NCBI GenBank assembly: GCA_025201765.1 | Contig: MU623639.1 | Location: forward strand, 1 to 23,205 | Origin: Daldinia sp. FL1419 | Lineage: Eukaryota; Ascomycota; Sordariomycetes; Xylariales; Hypoxylaceae | Direction of reading: 5' to 3' | Length of the DNA: 23,205 nucleotides | Part shown: in pieces, positions 1-11,040 of the stretch | Position numbering within the stretch: position 1 is the first letter of the stretch | Layout: every line of letters starts with the position of its first letter | Notes under the pieces: model-generated | Database searches by the model: none | Told to the model about the DNA's origin: nothing | Seen by the model: the letters and a program-made list of their open reading frames with translations, nothing else | Position numbers and translations under genes: made by a program

Positions 1-455
1 GTTTTTAATTAATTATATTATTAATTTTAAAATATATTTTTACATATATTAGAAATATTATATAATTTGATTAATTATTGTATAATGTTTCAAATTTAAA
101 TTTAAATTAAATTAAATTAATTTCAAATAGGTAAATATAATATTAAATTGGGTAATTATTATAATATATAAAATTAAACTTATTTTTTATTAATATTATT
201 ATATTAATTAAAATAAGGTTATTCTTATATAAAATAATAATTTATTTTTTATTATAGGTATTTTAAGGATTTTTTAAATTATTTTATTAATATGAATAAA
301 TTAATTTAATTAAATTTAGTATTATACCTAATTTTAAATTGTTTTAATATTAAAGAACCATTATAGTTCATTATTTTTAATTAATTTATATTATTTTTTA
401 AATTTAGAGATAATTGATTTAATTTAAAATTTAAAATTCTTTTTTTTAATATATT
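1..455. other. AT-rich stretch without a gene
   Basis: Nothing coding is recognisable here; every frame is closed at short intervals. There are short A/T runs and a small direct repeat of AAATT units around 92-120. The stretch ends where the 5' target-site duplication of LINE1 begins. It is the old insertion target or an older, unrecognisable repeat. Confidence 0.6.
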
Positions 456-471
456 ATAATAATATTATTTA
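456..471. repeat. Target-site duplication of LINE1, left copy
   Basis: The 16 bases at 456-471 (ATAATAATATTATTTA) recur exactly at 2514-2529, directly after the TAAA tail of LINE1. This is the expected footprint of target-primed reverse transcription. The first few bases are ambiguous because they blend with the tail, so 13-16 bp is the safe size. Confidence 0.7.
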
Positions 472-2513
472 CAACATAAGAAGGACACCATTACACCAGC
501 AGCTTAATTACCACCCTTTAACATAAAGATTAATAATTAATATTTTAATTTGTAAAAATACAAAATGTTAATATTATTATAAATATGCATTAAGAAAATA
601 AGGTTAAAAGTTTTTTTATTTAATAGAAAGGTTTTTAAAATAAATATTCTTAAATGCAAATATAATAAAAAGGAAATAGTATAGTATATAATTCTTAAAT
701 ATCCCAAATACGTTCTGGTACAAGCTTATTTTAAATGGAATTTAATTTTAAAAGCTTTTTTAATTAATATAAATTATAAAAAACATTATTCAATCTTAAT
801 AAAATCCCATTAATAATCCATTAGTTCTTTAAATAAATTTAATTATTTATATATAGAATAACACTACAACTTATCTAATATAAATATTTCCAAAAACTTC
901 ATATCAAATAAGAAAAATCCATAATTAAATAAAAAAATATAAATAATAACACATTAATAGGATCCTTTAAAAAAACTATATCTACCTAGGATTACTTTAT
1001 ACCTATTCTAAATCATATTTATTGGAATTGTTTTTCTCTATATCCGCTTCTTTATCTTCCTCTTTATTTTTTTTAATTATATATATTAAGGAATTTTAAA
1101 CAAAGGTAAATACATTTTTAAAAGAAAAGTTGTACTTATTAAAACTTAAATTTAAATATATTGGAAAATTATTAAAAATCTATAGTGGATTATTATTAAA
1201 GAATAATAAAATATTTAATATTAATTAAACCTCCTAAATAAAAGATTACTACAATAACAATATATAAAAATAATATAAATTATTAAAAATAAAATAACAC
1301 ATATATATTTCCTTTTAAAATTAATTTCTTTATAAATTTTATATTATAATTAATAAATATTAATAAAATAAATATAAAATGGAATTATATAATAAAATAA
1401 TTATAATATTAATAATATTAAAATAAATAATTTTTTTAAAATTGTTAAAACATATAAAAATTATGGATCTAACAAATAAAAGATTAAATATAATATAAAT
1501 AATTATTAAATATTATTAATAATTTTTTAATAAATTTTTTAAAAATTTAAAAATCTTAAAAAAGTTATAATAAAGTTTTAATAATTAATTTCCGGAATTA
1601 TACTAAAAAGGTATAATCATAATTTTTATATAATTTCTTATCTTTAATGAGCAAATTATTTTTATAATATATAATTATATTAAAATTATAATTCTAATAT
1701 AATATAATATTAAAATATTATATTAGGTCCAAAATGTTGTAATAATTTCTAATAAAAAGTCCAAAATATTTAAGGAAGTTAATAATGAGATAAAATCAGA
1801 AAAATAATAAAACATTTATAAATATATAAATTTTCTTTTATTTAATATAATATATATATAAAAATAAAATAAGTTTTTTGAGGCAGCATTGAACTGTAAA
1901 TGCAACAAGTATAGTAATATTATATTACAATATTATAAAGTACAAGTAAGGCATATAAAGAGGATTAAAAATAGCTAAGAAAAGCCACAAATTATTAATA
2001 CCATTTTAAACCATTTTAAAAAATAAATATAATATTATAATATTAAAAAAGAAATTTAAAAATAAGAATAAATAATGGCTTTTTATAAAAATGTAAAATC
2101 ATTTATATATATTTATACCTTACACAAATTATATATACCCTGGCCCCCTCCCAGAACAATCTCTTTATAATACAACAACATTTTTATTATTTATTAAAAA
2201 AAATAATAAAACTATCTTAAATCTTATTATTACCTTATATTTAAATTGTTATTACATCTTTTTACAAAATTTAGATATTATAATGTATAAAATATTTTTC
2301 TATATTAAAATCTAATTATTTTTATTAAAAAATAAATTTTAATAAGAATATAAAATAAAACCAAAATTATAATAATATAATTTATTTAGATAAGTAGCAG
2401 GTAGGTTTTCTCTGGAACATAGTTCTTACCCGGAACAAATACTAAAAGATGGACCGGATACCTGTAATATATTCTAGGTAAATTGGGGTAGTAATAAATA
2501 AATAAATAAATAA
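472..2513 (+). mobile_element. LINE1: 5'-truncated, RIP-mutated non-LTR retrotransposon
   Basis: The element ends in a conserved 3' segment (about 2395-2495, retaining the words TACCCGGAACAAATAC and GATGGACCGGATACCTG) followed by a TAAATAAA tail at about 2491-2517. It is flanked by a 13-16-bp target-site duplication. Its reverse complement aligns along its length with LINE2b (about 16925-20232) and LINE3 (22040 to the window end), with nearly all differences being transitions. All copies share the tailed 3' end and differ at the 5' end, which is the LINE hallmark. Fungal LINEs are usually Tad1-like, so that is the likely class, but no reverse transcriptase domain lies in this 2-kb 3' piece and I cannot prove it. 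No frame is open. The first 60 bases (about 474-535) are strikingly unmutated. Confidence 0.72.
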
Positions 2514-2517
2514 ATAA
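2491..2517 (+). repeat. LINE1 3' tail, TAAA microsatellite
   Basis: About five TAAA units follow the end of the LINE 3' sequence (GGGGTAGTAATAAA). The same junction in the other copies carries TAAA (LINE2b) or TAA (LINE2a, LINE3, LINE4) units. The repeat is therefore the template-added tail of the element, which fixes its orientation as +. Confidence 0.75.
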
Positions 2518-2529
2518 TAATATTATTTA
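2514..2529. repeat. Target-site duplication of LINE1, right copy
   Basis: Exact match to 456-471, placed immediately after the tail. Together the two copies delimit LINE1. Confidence 0.7.
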
Positions 2530-2558
2530 TATATATAAGAAGAAAGATTTCATTTTTA

Positions 2559-2580
2559 ATATATATATATATATATATAT
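2559..2580. repeat. AT dinucleotide repeat, target of LTR element 1
   Basis: Eleven AT units directly abut the 5' LTR. The last four bases (ATAT, 2577-2580) match the four bases after the 3' LTR (13426-13429) and form the presumed 4-bp target-site duplication. The low complexity makes the match weak on its own. Confidence 0.7.
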
Positions 2581-3000
2581 TGAACTGGTGCAATGTGAGT
2601 ACGTGGGATATGTAATAGGAGTACGCAGCAGGAATACATAATAAGAATTATTCTGGAAAATCCTTTAATAAACTCTTATAAGGTTTATATATACTCATTT
2701 AGATATATATAGGCTTTAGTAGTTATTTTCCTACCTAATTAGTATAAATCATAGATAGTCCTTTAGAGATTATTTCTATATAACTTTATATAGATAATAT
2801 ATATTTTTTTAGATTTATAATTTTTTTATATACATTATTATTGCAGAGCAATCATATATAATAAATCATTTATTTAATTATTTTAATATTTTTGTTAGGA
2901 TATAATCACTTTATATCCTTAAGCTTATATAGTTTTTGATTATTATGGGTTAGTTGAAGTGTAGGGTATATCCTATAGGAGCTATTAGAGTTCCTATTTA
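2581..3000 (+). repeat. 5' LTR of element 1
   Basis: Begins TGAACTGG and ends CCTATTTA, the RIP form of CCTGTTCA seen in other copies, giving near-perfect 8-bp terminal inverted repeats of the TG...CA type. It aligns end to end with 13006-13425 and, inverted, with 14623-15057 and 20557-20992. Near its start are four roughly 13-bp units (about 2594-2645). The last 60 bases are the best conserved part in all copies. It carries the stem AGGATATA...TATATCCT around 2898-2920. Confidence 0.8.
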
Positions 3001-3090
3001 ATAGCAATTATCCAAAGTCTTTGAACACTGCAGTTTTTTAGTTTTAAGATAATTATCTATTAGAACCGTTATTATAAAAACTAATATTAA
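3001..3090 (+). other. Leader of element 1 after the 5' LTR
   Basis: About 90 bases separate the LTR from the region shared with element 2. It retains some unmutated bases (around 3014-3035, CAAAGTCTTTGAACACTGCA). The primer-binding site should lie at its start, but I see no clear complement to a tRNA 3' end; RIP may have erased it, or priming may use another mechanism. Confidence 0.4.
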
Positions 3091-3900
3091 TTAAGATTAA
3101 AATATATAAAGATTTGAAAAATATAGCTAATATTACTTATATTATTTTGATTAAAATTGATATTATTTGATTAGAATAATTATAATTTTAGGTTGAAAAA
3201 AATAGATATTAAGAGAATAAGGAGTGAAAGATATTGATTTAACCCTAAAATCTTAAATTAACCTAAATATACCCAAAACCCTTATATAATTAATATTAAA
3301 AACTTAAAACATAATGAACACCTTAAAATTACATAATTAAGAGATATGTATGCTAATAATATAATATATAATAATTTAAGATATTAAGATATTAAAAATG
3401 GAATAAATGTAAATATAAAGTAGATTAATTAGGATAAAAAGATTATATATAGATATTTAAAATATTATAGAAAATTATGATAAGGTATTATAGAAATATT
3501 ATGAAATATTATAGAAATATTATAGAGTTTATAGATATTATTATAGAAAAATATAATTATGGAATTTAAATTATATTTGGAATATATATTTAAAAGGATA
3601 GGATTGATTAAATAAGTAAATATTAATATTAAAAAAGATTAAATAATAAATATTATATAAATATTTAAAGGTTATTATTAATTTAATAATAAAATAATGT
3701 TTATGGAAAGTTATAAAGAAGAATTTATAGGATATATAATTTTAGAATTTTTATTAAAATATTTAATTAAATTATTTATATAAATAAAATAAAATATATT
3801 AAAGGTTATTATCCTTTTAATATTAGTTATTATATTAAAATTTATTAAAACCTAAGGTAAAATTATTATTGTTTAAATGGAGAAAGAGTTAGTTATAATA
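3090..3900 (+). pseudogene. gag-position relic of element 1
   Basis: This stretch aligns along its length with the reverse complement of about 16075-16905 in element 2. Shared landmarks include the AGAGAATAAGGAGT word (3211-3224) and GAACACCTTAAAATT (about 3316-3330). Position just after the 5' LTR suggests gag, and restoring Q/W codons at TAG/TAA/TGA would lengthen the frames considerably. I see no zinc knuckle or other diagnostic motif, so the product is not identified. On this strand G is retained and C is nearly gone, so mutation was C-to-T here, opposite to the pol region that follows. Both copies are broken many times. Confidence 0.5.
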
Positions 3901-3949
3901 AAAGAGAATGGTTATAAAAGATATAAACCTTTAAATCCCCCCCAAAAAT

Positions 3950-4700
3950 TAAATAAAAAAAAAGAATAAATATAAGTATTTAAATATATAACAATTTTTT
4001 TTATATTTTTAAAATATTAATTAACTAAATAATCATCTAATATTTTATTTAATTAGTTTAAGTTAAGTACATCTACACTATTTATAATATCTTTATTAAT
4101 ACCCCATATAAATATTATATAATAAAACCTTAATATTAATAAAATTAATTTTATTAATTATTAAGAAAAAATAGATATAACTACTAATAATGAATCTAAT
4201 TAAGAAGAAATTATATAAGAATAACCTAAAAATCCTAAACCTAAACTTCTATTATTATTATAATTAATTTTACCAAATATATTTAGTTTACTAAATAAAA
4301 CACAAAAAACATCTCCAATTTAATTAATCAACTTAATACCAGTTATTATATAATAATAATAATCATTTAATACCATTATTAGAAATATGTCCGCAATATT
4401 TACACCTATTGTTTAAAATTTAATAAAAGCTACCCTTACGCCTATTCCAAAATTAAATATTATTGATTAGGATGTTAGATTTGGCTTTATTGCATATTAA
4501 CCAATTTTATTGGAACCTTTTAGATATATTCATTGCTGGTTTATTAGATCGGATGTGACATAATGGTTCAAGAATATCCACCATATCTTTTAATAATATA
4601 AAACATTTAATATCAATATGATTACAAACTTACCTTATTAGATATTTAATAAAAATTTTAAAAAATAAATTAAAATTATTATTTATAGAATTAATATTTG
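3950..4700 (+). other. AT-rich relic between gag position and next relic frame
   Basis: Homology to element 2 stops near 3900. From about 3935 (a run of seven C) C is retained and G is depleted on the + strand, the reverse of the preceding 800 bases. A less mutated patch lies at 4440-4600. No domain is recognisable; it may be the start of a second coding unit or the 5' end of a nested Gypsy element. Confidence 0.4.
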
Positions 4701-6185
4701 GGATTAAGTTTACAAACAATTGAAAATTAATTTTACCCCATATAACTCTAAGAATTCCAAGCCTTTTAAAAAGAAATTTGAAGATTTAGGAAAAGGATTT
4801 ACTTTATTAAATATTATTGATATCACCAATTTAATCAAGGAATATAATAAAACCTTTAAAGAAATTAAAGCAGGTATTACAAATATTAACCCTAATTATT
4901 ACATATATTATATTACAAAAAGAATTAACCCAACCATCATAGAAAAAATATCCCTTAAATAATAAATCTTAATTAAAAAAATTATTAATTATATATTTAA
5001 ATAATTCTATAATATAATTAATAAATAAGTTAAAGAAGAAATTTATATAAAGAATTACTTCCAAATAAATAAAATTACGAAAATTGAATTTATTAAAGCT
5101 TACAATAACGAACTTACTTATTAACAATATGATCAGGGCAAGCACATTGTTTCTAGTCCATATAAATAGCCAAGAATTCAAATTTTAAACCTAAAAGAAA
5201 TTAATAAAAATATAAGTTAAATTATACAGAAATTCAAAAAGATGAAATTTAATATGCTTAAAATTAAAAAAATATATCAAAATTAGGGAACAATCAATCC
5301 CACATTAAAGTATTTAAGGTAAAGAAATGATTAAAGAATATATAATAATATATAAATTTAATAAATTAATATTAATACTATGTAAAATAGAAGATTTAAC
5401 CTTTATAATCATAGGCTTAACATATATAAAACTAATTAATCAAATAATTCAAATTATGATAATTACCTATATAATATCTATTATTTCTGTGGAATATAAA
5501 TTAAAAATTTATTAATATATAATAATAAAAATTATTCTATATATGTATGTATGGTTAGAAATAATTTTTTATACTACAATATAAATAATTATTTATATGT
5601 TATTAGAAAGAAAGATAAAGGACCAAATAAACCACAAATTCTAAAAATTCCTTATATAATTATTACGAATATTAAAATAAAGGGTATACCTATTGGTTAG
5701 AATATCTGCCATTATATTTACAATAAAAACCTAAATAATTATAAAATCCTTAAGAAAATTCTTTATTATTTAAAAAATATTATGATTAAAAGTAATTATT
5801 AAAATTAAATACTTAATAATATTAAGGGAATTATTCCATTTATAAACAACCCTTAAAATACTGTAATAAATAATGTTACATTTGAAAAATAACTAAAAAT
5901 AACTAATTAGGACAAATTTATAAACAATTATAGATAAGAATTAAAAATTAATAAAGACAATTTAGTTTATACTAGAAGAACTCTACCAACATCTACACCA
6001 AAAGAAGTCAACCCATTAAGTATAATTATTAATATTATAAAATAATATAAAGGTATTAATAACAAAACTATTAAAATAAAGAATATAGAACCATTATTAA
6101 TAAAAAAGAACAATATTATTAATAACCTAAAGACCATATTAATAATATTAATTACCAACTTCTTTATACCTTTTATTATTAAATT
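4700..6185 (+). pseudogene. Relic coding region upstream of pol, gag-like at best
   Basis: One frame (the frame of position 4720) gives longer open pieces than the surroundings. These include an 80-codon piece at 4720-4962 (opening with TTG, not ATG) rich in K, N and I, and another at about 5945-6150 containing TRRTLPTSTPKEVNPLS. The inflated K, N and I content is what G-to-A mutation does to codons for E, D, R, G and V. Its place before the pol relic would suit a Gypsy gag and linker, but no CCHC knuckle is visible and I do not claim a domain. Stops are mostly TAA/TAG at former W or Q codons. Confidence 0.4.
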
Positions 6186-6189
6186 TTAA

Positions 6190-7535
6190 GCTTAAAAAAT
6201 TAATATTAATTATAATAAAAAATTTAATATAATTTAGTACAAAATAATTAAATATATACCCAAATTTAAAGATCTACTTGAATAAGAACTAATCAGAAAT
6301 GCTTGCAATAATATACCAGATGAATATATTAAAATAACCCTAAAAAAATTTAGGAAATACCACCCACTAAAATAGAAACAACCCCAAAAAAGCCTATTAC
6401 AATAATAAACAATATTATATTAACTAAAATACTATCTAATTAATTTAAATCTGCTATAATGTAAATAATAATAGGCAATCTAATACTATATATTAGAAAA
6501 TAATTTTATTTAATAATTAAAATTAAATTTTAAAATAATAAAAATTTAATTTCTATATTAATTGATATAAATATTAAATTATTAATTATTTTCCAATCAT
6601 ATATAAAAAAATATAATTTTATAATTAAGAAATTAGATATAACCTTAATACCTTTTAAAAATAAAATAAATATTCTAATATTAAAAATAATTTATAAACC
6701 AATCTAATTAAATAAATATTATCTAAATATATTAATTTATATTATTAAAAATAAATATTATATAAATAAATTAATTTTAAAGATAAATTTCTTTATAATA
6801 TTTTAATTTAAATTAATCATAAAGGATAATATATATATTGGAATTATGGTATTTAAGAACGTAATCATTAAAATTCTATTATTAATTCATTAAAAATATA
6901 ATTAAGCTAAAAATAATATTATAAAAAGGGTTTTATTAATAGAAAATTAAGTGTTATTAATAATATAAATCTAATTAATAGTAATAATAAATTTGAAAAA
7001 AATAAATTTAATTATACTCTTATTAAATTTAAAAAAAATAAAAAAATTATTATAACCTTTATAAATAAATAATTTATTAATATAATAAATAAAGTTATAA
7101 GAAATATGTACCAAAAAACCAAGAAAATGGATTTTAATACCCTATACCCATCAAAAAGGAACGTGATTAAAATTAATATTATATATAAATCAAAAAGAAA
7201 GAAAGTTCAACCAATAAATAATATACTACCAGATAATTCAATATTTCCAAGAATACTTAATTAAAAAGAAATCATATTAAAAGAAACCTTTAAAAATACC
7301 AAAGGATTTAACCTGTTACAATTAAATGGATCATACAAAAATATAACCCTACAATTTGTAAAATAACCAAAAAGAATAAGATTAACCCCTTAACAACAAA
7401 AGGTTTTAAAAGATAAGTTAAAAAATACAAAACTTATTGATCAAAAAAAAAAAGTATTTATTAAAATGTTCATGCAATAAGAAATGGCACTAACCTAAGA
7501 TTTTAATAAAATAAAAAAAATAAAGGATAAAATAA
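6190..7535 (+). pseudogene. Relic of the region before reverse transcriptase (protease expected here)
   Basis: The stretch continues the C-retaining, G-depleted pattern of the pol relic and leads directly into the reverse transcriptase frame. In Ty3/Gypsy elements the aspartic protease sits here. I could not find a surviving DTG or DSG active-site triplet; under G-to-A change it would read N-S/N-x and be hard to see. No frame is open for long. Confidence 0.35.
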
Positions 7536-7539
7536 TACC

Positions 7540-8470
7540 TAATTATATTATAAAAACCATTCCATATAAAGTATGGTAATTAAAAGGTATCCCTATACCA
7601 ACTCCATTAAAAAATTAAGTTATTAATATATTAAAAAACCAAATTAAGTATGGAATTTTTAAAGAAAGTTATAATTTATATTATAACCCTTAATTTATAA
7701 TAGAAAAGAAAAACAATGGATTATAATTAATTAATTCAATTATTAAATTAAATACTATAATAATTAAAAATATTTTTCTACCCAAAAAATATGATTCCTT
7801 TATAGAAAAATTTGTTATATATATTATATTCTTTTGTATCAATTTATTTTCAAGATATAATCAATTAGGTCTATTAATTTATAATAGAAATATAATCATT
7901 TTTGCTATATTTTTAAGATTATTACAAATAATAACAATATTATAAGGAATAATAAATTTAATAATGCATTTTTTTAAAATTATAAGCCATATTTTATATA
8001 ATTTAATACCATATATATATAAACCTTTCTTTAATAATATTGGAATTAAAGGACTAACTATTAAATATAACAATTAAAAAATATATCCAGAAATTAGGTG
8101 ATTTATGTTAAAACATATTGAAAATATAACCAATATCCTTTTAAATTTTAAATTAGCTAAGGTCATAATAAATGCTGAAAAATTGAAATTCTATAAAGTA
8201 AATATTAAAATTATTAATTACATTTGCGGATCAAATGGTTAATTACCCAGAAAAGCCAAAGTTTTAAAAATTTTAAAATGGGAAAAGTATAATAATATCA
8301 ATAAAATCCAATTATTTTTAAACCTTATAATATATTTTCATATATAAATCAAAAATTACATTATAAAGATTTTATTATTAATCAAACTATTACGCAAAAA
8401 TAAACCTTTTATATAAGATAAGGTATAAAATAAAATAATGATTAAATTAAAAAATGTTCTTACAAAACCA
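7540..8470 (+). pseudogene. Ty3/Gypsy reverse transcriptase relic
   Basis: In the frame of position 7562 the translation follows a fungal Gypsy reverse transcriptase in order. It shows IPYKVW then IPIPTPLKN (about 7559-7616), YGIFKESYNLYYNP (about 7648-7690), IIEKKNNGL with LINSIIKLN (7697-7750), LFSRYNQLGLLIYNR (7844-7890) and IPYIYKPFFNNIGIKG (8006-8053), then KAKVLKILKWEKYNNINKIQLFLN (thumb, 8254-8320, shown only by position of its ends). The catalytic pair that should read DD reads N-N at 8033-8038, a G-to-A product that abolishes activity. Many K and N stand where the family has E, R, D or G, and TAA/TAG replaces W and Q. It is the clearest protein relic in the window. Confidence 0.8.
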
Positions 8471-8483
8471 CCATATCTTATTG

Positions 8484-8880
8484 TAATAAATTATAAATCA
8501 GGATATTAAATAATTCTTAAAATTAATGTTTCAAAATAAAAATAAAGAATAATAATTAACCAATTAGATAATTAATCCACTTTTAAATTAAATAAATATG
8601 AATCAAAAATTTGGAAGAAATTTAAATTAAAATATAATATTATGAAACAAAAATGCCTAACTATTATAAAATTATTTAAACAATTACGAAATTACCTTTA
8701 TAAAATCCAATTCCTTTTAGAAACTAATACCAAAATCCTAATCACTTAATTTAATAATAACTTCATAAATTTACCAAATACAACACTAACAAAATAGATC
8801 ATGTATATTAAAATATTCAATTTTAAAATAAAATATATTACAAGAAAAAATAATACTATTATAGATATTTTATTATAAAA
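8484..8880 (+). pseudogene. Gypsy RNase H relic
   Basis: It directly follows the reverse transcriptase relic in the same frame. Landmarks are VINYKSGY then IILKINVS (8480-8535, where the family has a catalytic D in the IxxVDAS-like strand), KYESKIWKKF (about 8598-8625), MKQKCLTIIKLFKQLRNYLY (8642-8700), LLETNTK (8716-8737, family ETDA-like) and FKIKYITRKNNTIIDILL (about 8823-8877). The catalytic aspartates visible as N (INVS, ETN) are lost through G-to-A change. Stops at former W and Q positions break the frame. Confidence 0.72.
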
Positions 8881-8889
8881 GTCAAGCAA

Positions 8890-10309
8890 ATCATTTAATT
8901 AGGATAATAAGAAGTGAAAAAGCAATTTAAATAATTATATTAATTTTTAATTCAATATAATTTCAATATATCCTATATCAACAACATTAACTCCCAACAA
9001 CTAAAATAAAATATAACTAATTATTTTATAATTATTTAATTAATGGAATCTAAAATTACAAGAAATAATATAATACTTATTAATATTCAAATTATTTTCA
9101 AAATTTTCAAATAATAATATAGCTAAAAGACATAAAAATTATTTAAAATTCAAAATTGAAGTATTAAAATATATTATATTTAATGGGATTTTATGGAAAA
9201 GGATTGATAAAGGATGTTTTAATTGCTAAATTATTAATTATAAATTAATAAAATAAAAAATTATCAAGGAATTTCACATAAAATATAAATATAAAGGGAA
9301 AAATTTAATATATTGGTGAATTTTAGCCTTATACCATTGAAAAGGTCTTTATAAATATGTTAATGAGGTGATTAGATTATATAAAAAATACCAATAAATA
9401 AATAAAAAAAAATTAGTAAATTTTTATAAATTATTTAACCCTTACAAAAATTTTAATATATTAAATCTTAAATATATAATATATATTAAATAACTTTAAT
9501 TATAAAGTAATTATTAAAATTTAAAAATAATTATTTAATTATTTAAAAATTTTACCATTTTATTTAATTAATTTTAAAAATATTGTTAAATTTATAAAAG
9601 AAAAAATAATTTATTAATATAATTAATCTTTAATGATTAAAATAGATAAAGGATTAGAATTTAAAAGTGAAGTTATGAAAGCCTATTTAAAATTAGGTAT
9701 ATATTAAGAAATTGGATTAATATATTTTTTATAAGTTTAAGGTTAAATAGAAGTTGGATATAAGCCAATTAAATATAGGTTAATAAAATTAATTAATAGA
9801 AAAGGAAAAAGATAAAATCAATTTTTAAATGTTATAATATAGGCTAATAAGATTTTTATAAAGTCATTAAAACTTAGTACATATAAGATTATTTATAATA
9901 AATGGTTAATGTTCCCAATTAAAACTGTTATATCATTATGGAAAATATTAAATTAGAAAAATATCAAAACTTTAAAAGAATTTTTAAACATACATATATG
10001 TATGATTGAATGTTAATTAATTAATATAGATAAAGTTTTTGAAATTATTTAAAATAAGTAATAAATTATGGTAAAAAGAAATAATAAATGAAATTTTATA
10101 AAGATTAAAAAATAACCTTTAAATATTAATGATTTAATCTTAATTTATAATATAATTAGATATATTAATATATTAAGAAATTGATAATTATAATTAGAAA
10201 ACTTTATTATATAATAAACTTAAAAATTTTCTTTCTAAAATTGTACCCGTAGGGGAATGAGTTGAAATTCTCAAACTCAGACCAATTTACAACAAAATTA
10301 ATAAGATAA
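8890..10309 (+). pseudogene. Gypsy integrase relic and pol C-terminus
   Basis: The same frame continues. Around 9265-9400 it reads KEFHIKYKYKGK ... GLYKYVNEVIRLYKKYQ, which has the spacing of the integrase N-terminal HHCC zinc domain (EFH...W.gm..DV...C..C) with the later Cys codons lost. The DDE core (about 9440-10000) is too mutated to place its acidic residues. The frame runs on through the abrupt edge at 10236 into unmutated sequence, reading LYP-stop-GNELKFSNSDQFTTKLIR, and ends at TAA 10307-10309. The internal TAG at 10250-10252 could be a former TGG. From about 9150 onward G is retained and C lost, the opposite of the reverse transcriptase part, although the reading frame is the same. 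Confidence 0.6.
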
Positions 10310-10801
10310 GCAATAAGATATCAATCAACCAATCAAACCTAATCAATTTAAATAAGCTTACATACACCTAAAATAACCAATTAAATTACTCGCTTTATAA
10401 TCAATATGTGGCACGGAAGCATCGGTGATTTAAGAAAATAGGGCATCCAATCAGATATTAGTGTTTTAATACGTACCTAATTTAACAAAAAAGGGTAACC
10501 AATCAAATATTAATATTTCAGGTACGTACCTCGAAAGGGTATGTAGATCTTTTGGAGATGATTCCAAGAGACTCATATATGATGTTACCACCTCCAAAAA
10601 TCAACCAATCAAATAATAGGGTTGAAAGTATGTACCCTAAGTAACCAATAAAAAGGCTCGTACACAATTCAACTTTAACATAAAAGCTAATCATACCCAT
10701 ATTAGGTATACAACCTAACCAATTAGAGGCTTTGGAGGCTTAAAAGGTTTTTGTAAGATTTTGTTAACCTGTTCCAGCTACTACCCGCTAATCAAACCAA
10801 T
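10282..10801 (+). promoter_or_regulatory. Array of nine CCAAT pentamers in one orientation
   Basis: CCAAT occurs on the + strand at 10282, 10329, 10377, 10447, 10499, 10605, 10645, 10719 and 10797; four of these extend to CCAATCA (10329, 10447, 10499 and 10605). CCAAT is the core bound by the fungal HAP/CBC complex. The cluster lies upstream of a TATA-like box at 10841. Part of the clustering comes from a local tandem repeat (10447-10545). Function is inferred only from motif and position. Confidence 0.45.
10447..10545 (+). repeat. Degenerate 52-bp tandem repeat with TACGTACC core
   Basis: Two adjacent units start with CCAATCA at 10447 and 10499, continue with ATATTARTRTTT, and share TACGTACCT and a later AAAGGGTA. 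A third, looser unit starts at 10605 with ATGTACCC. In the second unit the core is a perfect palindrome, GGTACGTACC (10521-10530). Such repeats are common in retrotransposon U3 regions and in promoters. Confidence 0.6.
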
Positions 10802-10840
10802 AGGTATGCGAAACTAACACGGTCCGTACATTTTAATTGG

Positions 10841-10850
10841 ATATATATAC
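10841..10850 (+). promoter_or_regulatory. TATA-like box
   Basis: ATATATATAC stands in otherwise GC-balanced sequence, followed by a pyrimidine-rich tract (CAACTTTCCCCGCCCC, then TTTCTCCCTTTTACACC to about 10900). This is the usual look of a fungal core promoter or an LTR U3/R boundary. A transcript would start near 10870-10900 and run towards the ATG at 11367. Confidence 0.45.
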
Positions 10851-10954
10851 CAACTTTCCCCGCCCCTAAACCAAGCCAGCGTTTCTCCCTTTTACACCTT
10901 TTTGGACCCCATTTTTAACGTTACACACCAAACCACACACAATATTATAGCCAG

Positions 10955-11026
10955 CCTCTTATTAAGTCTCTTATCAGGTCTTTTATCAAATCTCTTATCA
11001 AATCTCTTATCAAATCTCTTATCAAA
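10955..11026 (+). repeat. 12-bp tandem repeat, six units, with five GATA-type sites
   Basis: Six 12-base units with consensus TCTCTTATCAAA lie head to tail; the first two or three are slightly degenerate, the last three identical. Five contain TTATCA (10971, 10983, 10995, 11007, 11019), the reverse complement of TGATAA, a core for fungal GATA factors such as AreA/NIT2. They are spaced exactly 12 bases apart. The array lies downstream of the TATA-like box, in the would-be 5' leader, so a structural or translational role, or simple slippage, is equally possible. Confidence 0.7.
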
Positions 11027-11040
11027 CTTTTTCGGCTTTG

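Noticed and set aside
4720..4962. 80-codon open frame as an intact gene
   Set aside because: It opens with TTG, is bounded by TAA codons typical of mutated W/Q sites, and has the K/N/I excess of G-to-A changed sequence. It is kept only as part of a relic.
5967..6158. 63-codon - strand frame rich in I, L and F as a membrane protein
   Set aside because: Hydrophobic frames arise automatically opposite A-rich, C-keeping sequence. The + strand here carries the relic frame, and no start context or motif supports a gene.
10518..10700. 60-codon - strand frame in the CCAAT repeat region
   Set aside because: It overlaps a tandem repeat with regulatory-type motifs and shows no domain; most likely chance in RIP-spared sequence.
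10955..11026. CRISPR-like array
   Set aside because: The 12-bp units are contiguous with no spacers, so it is a simple tandem repeat.
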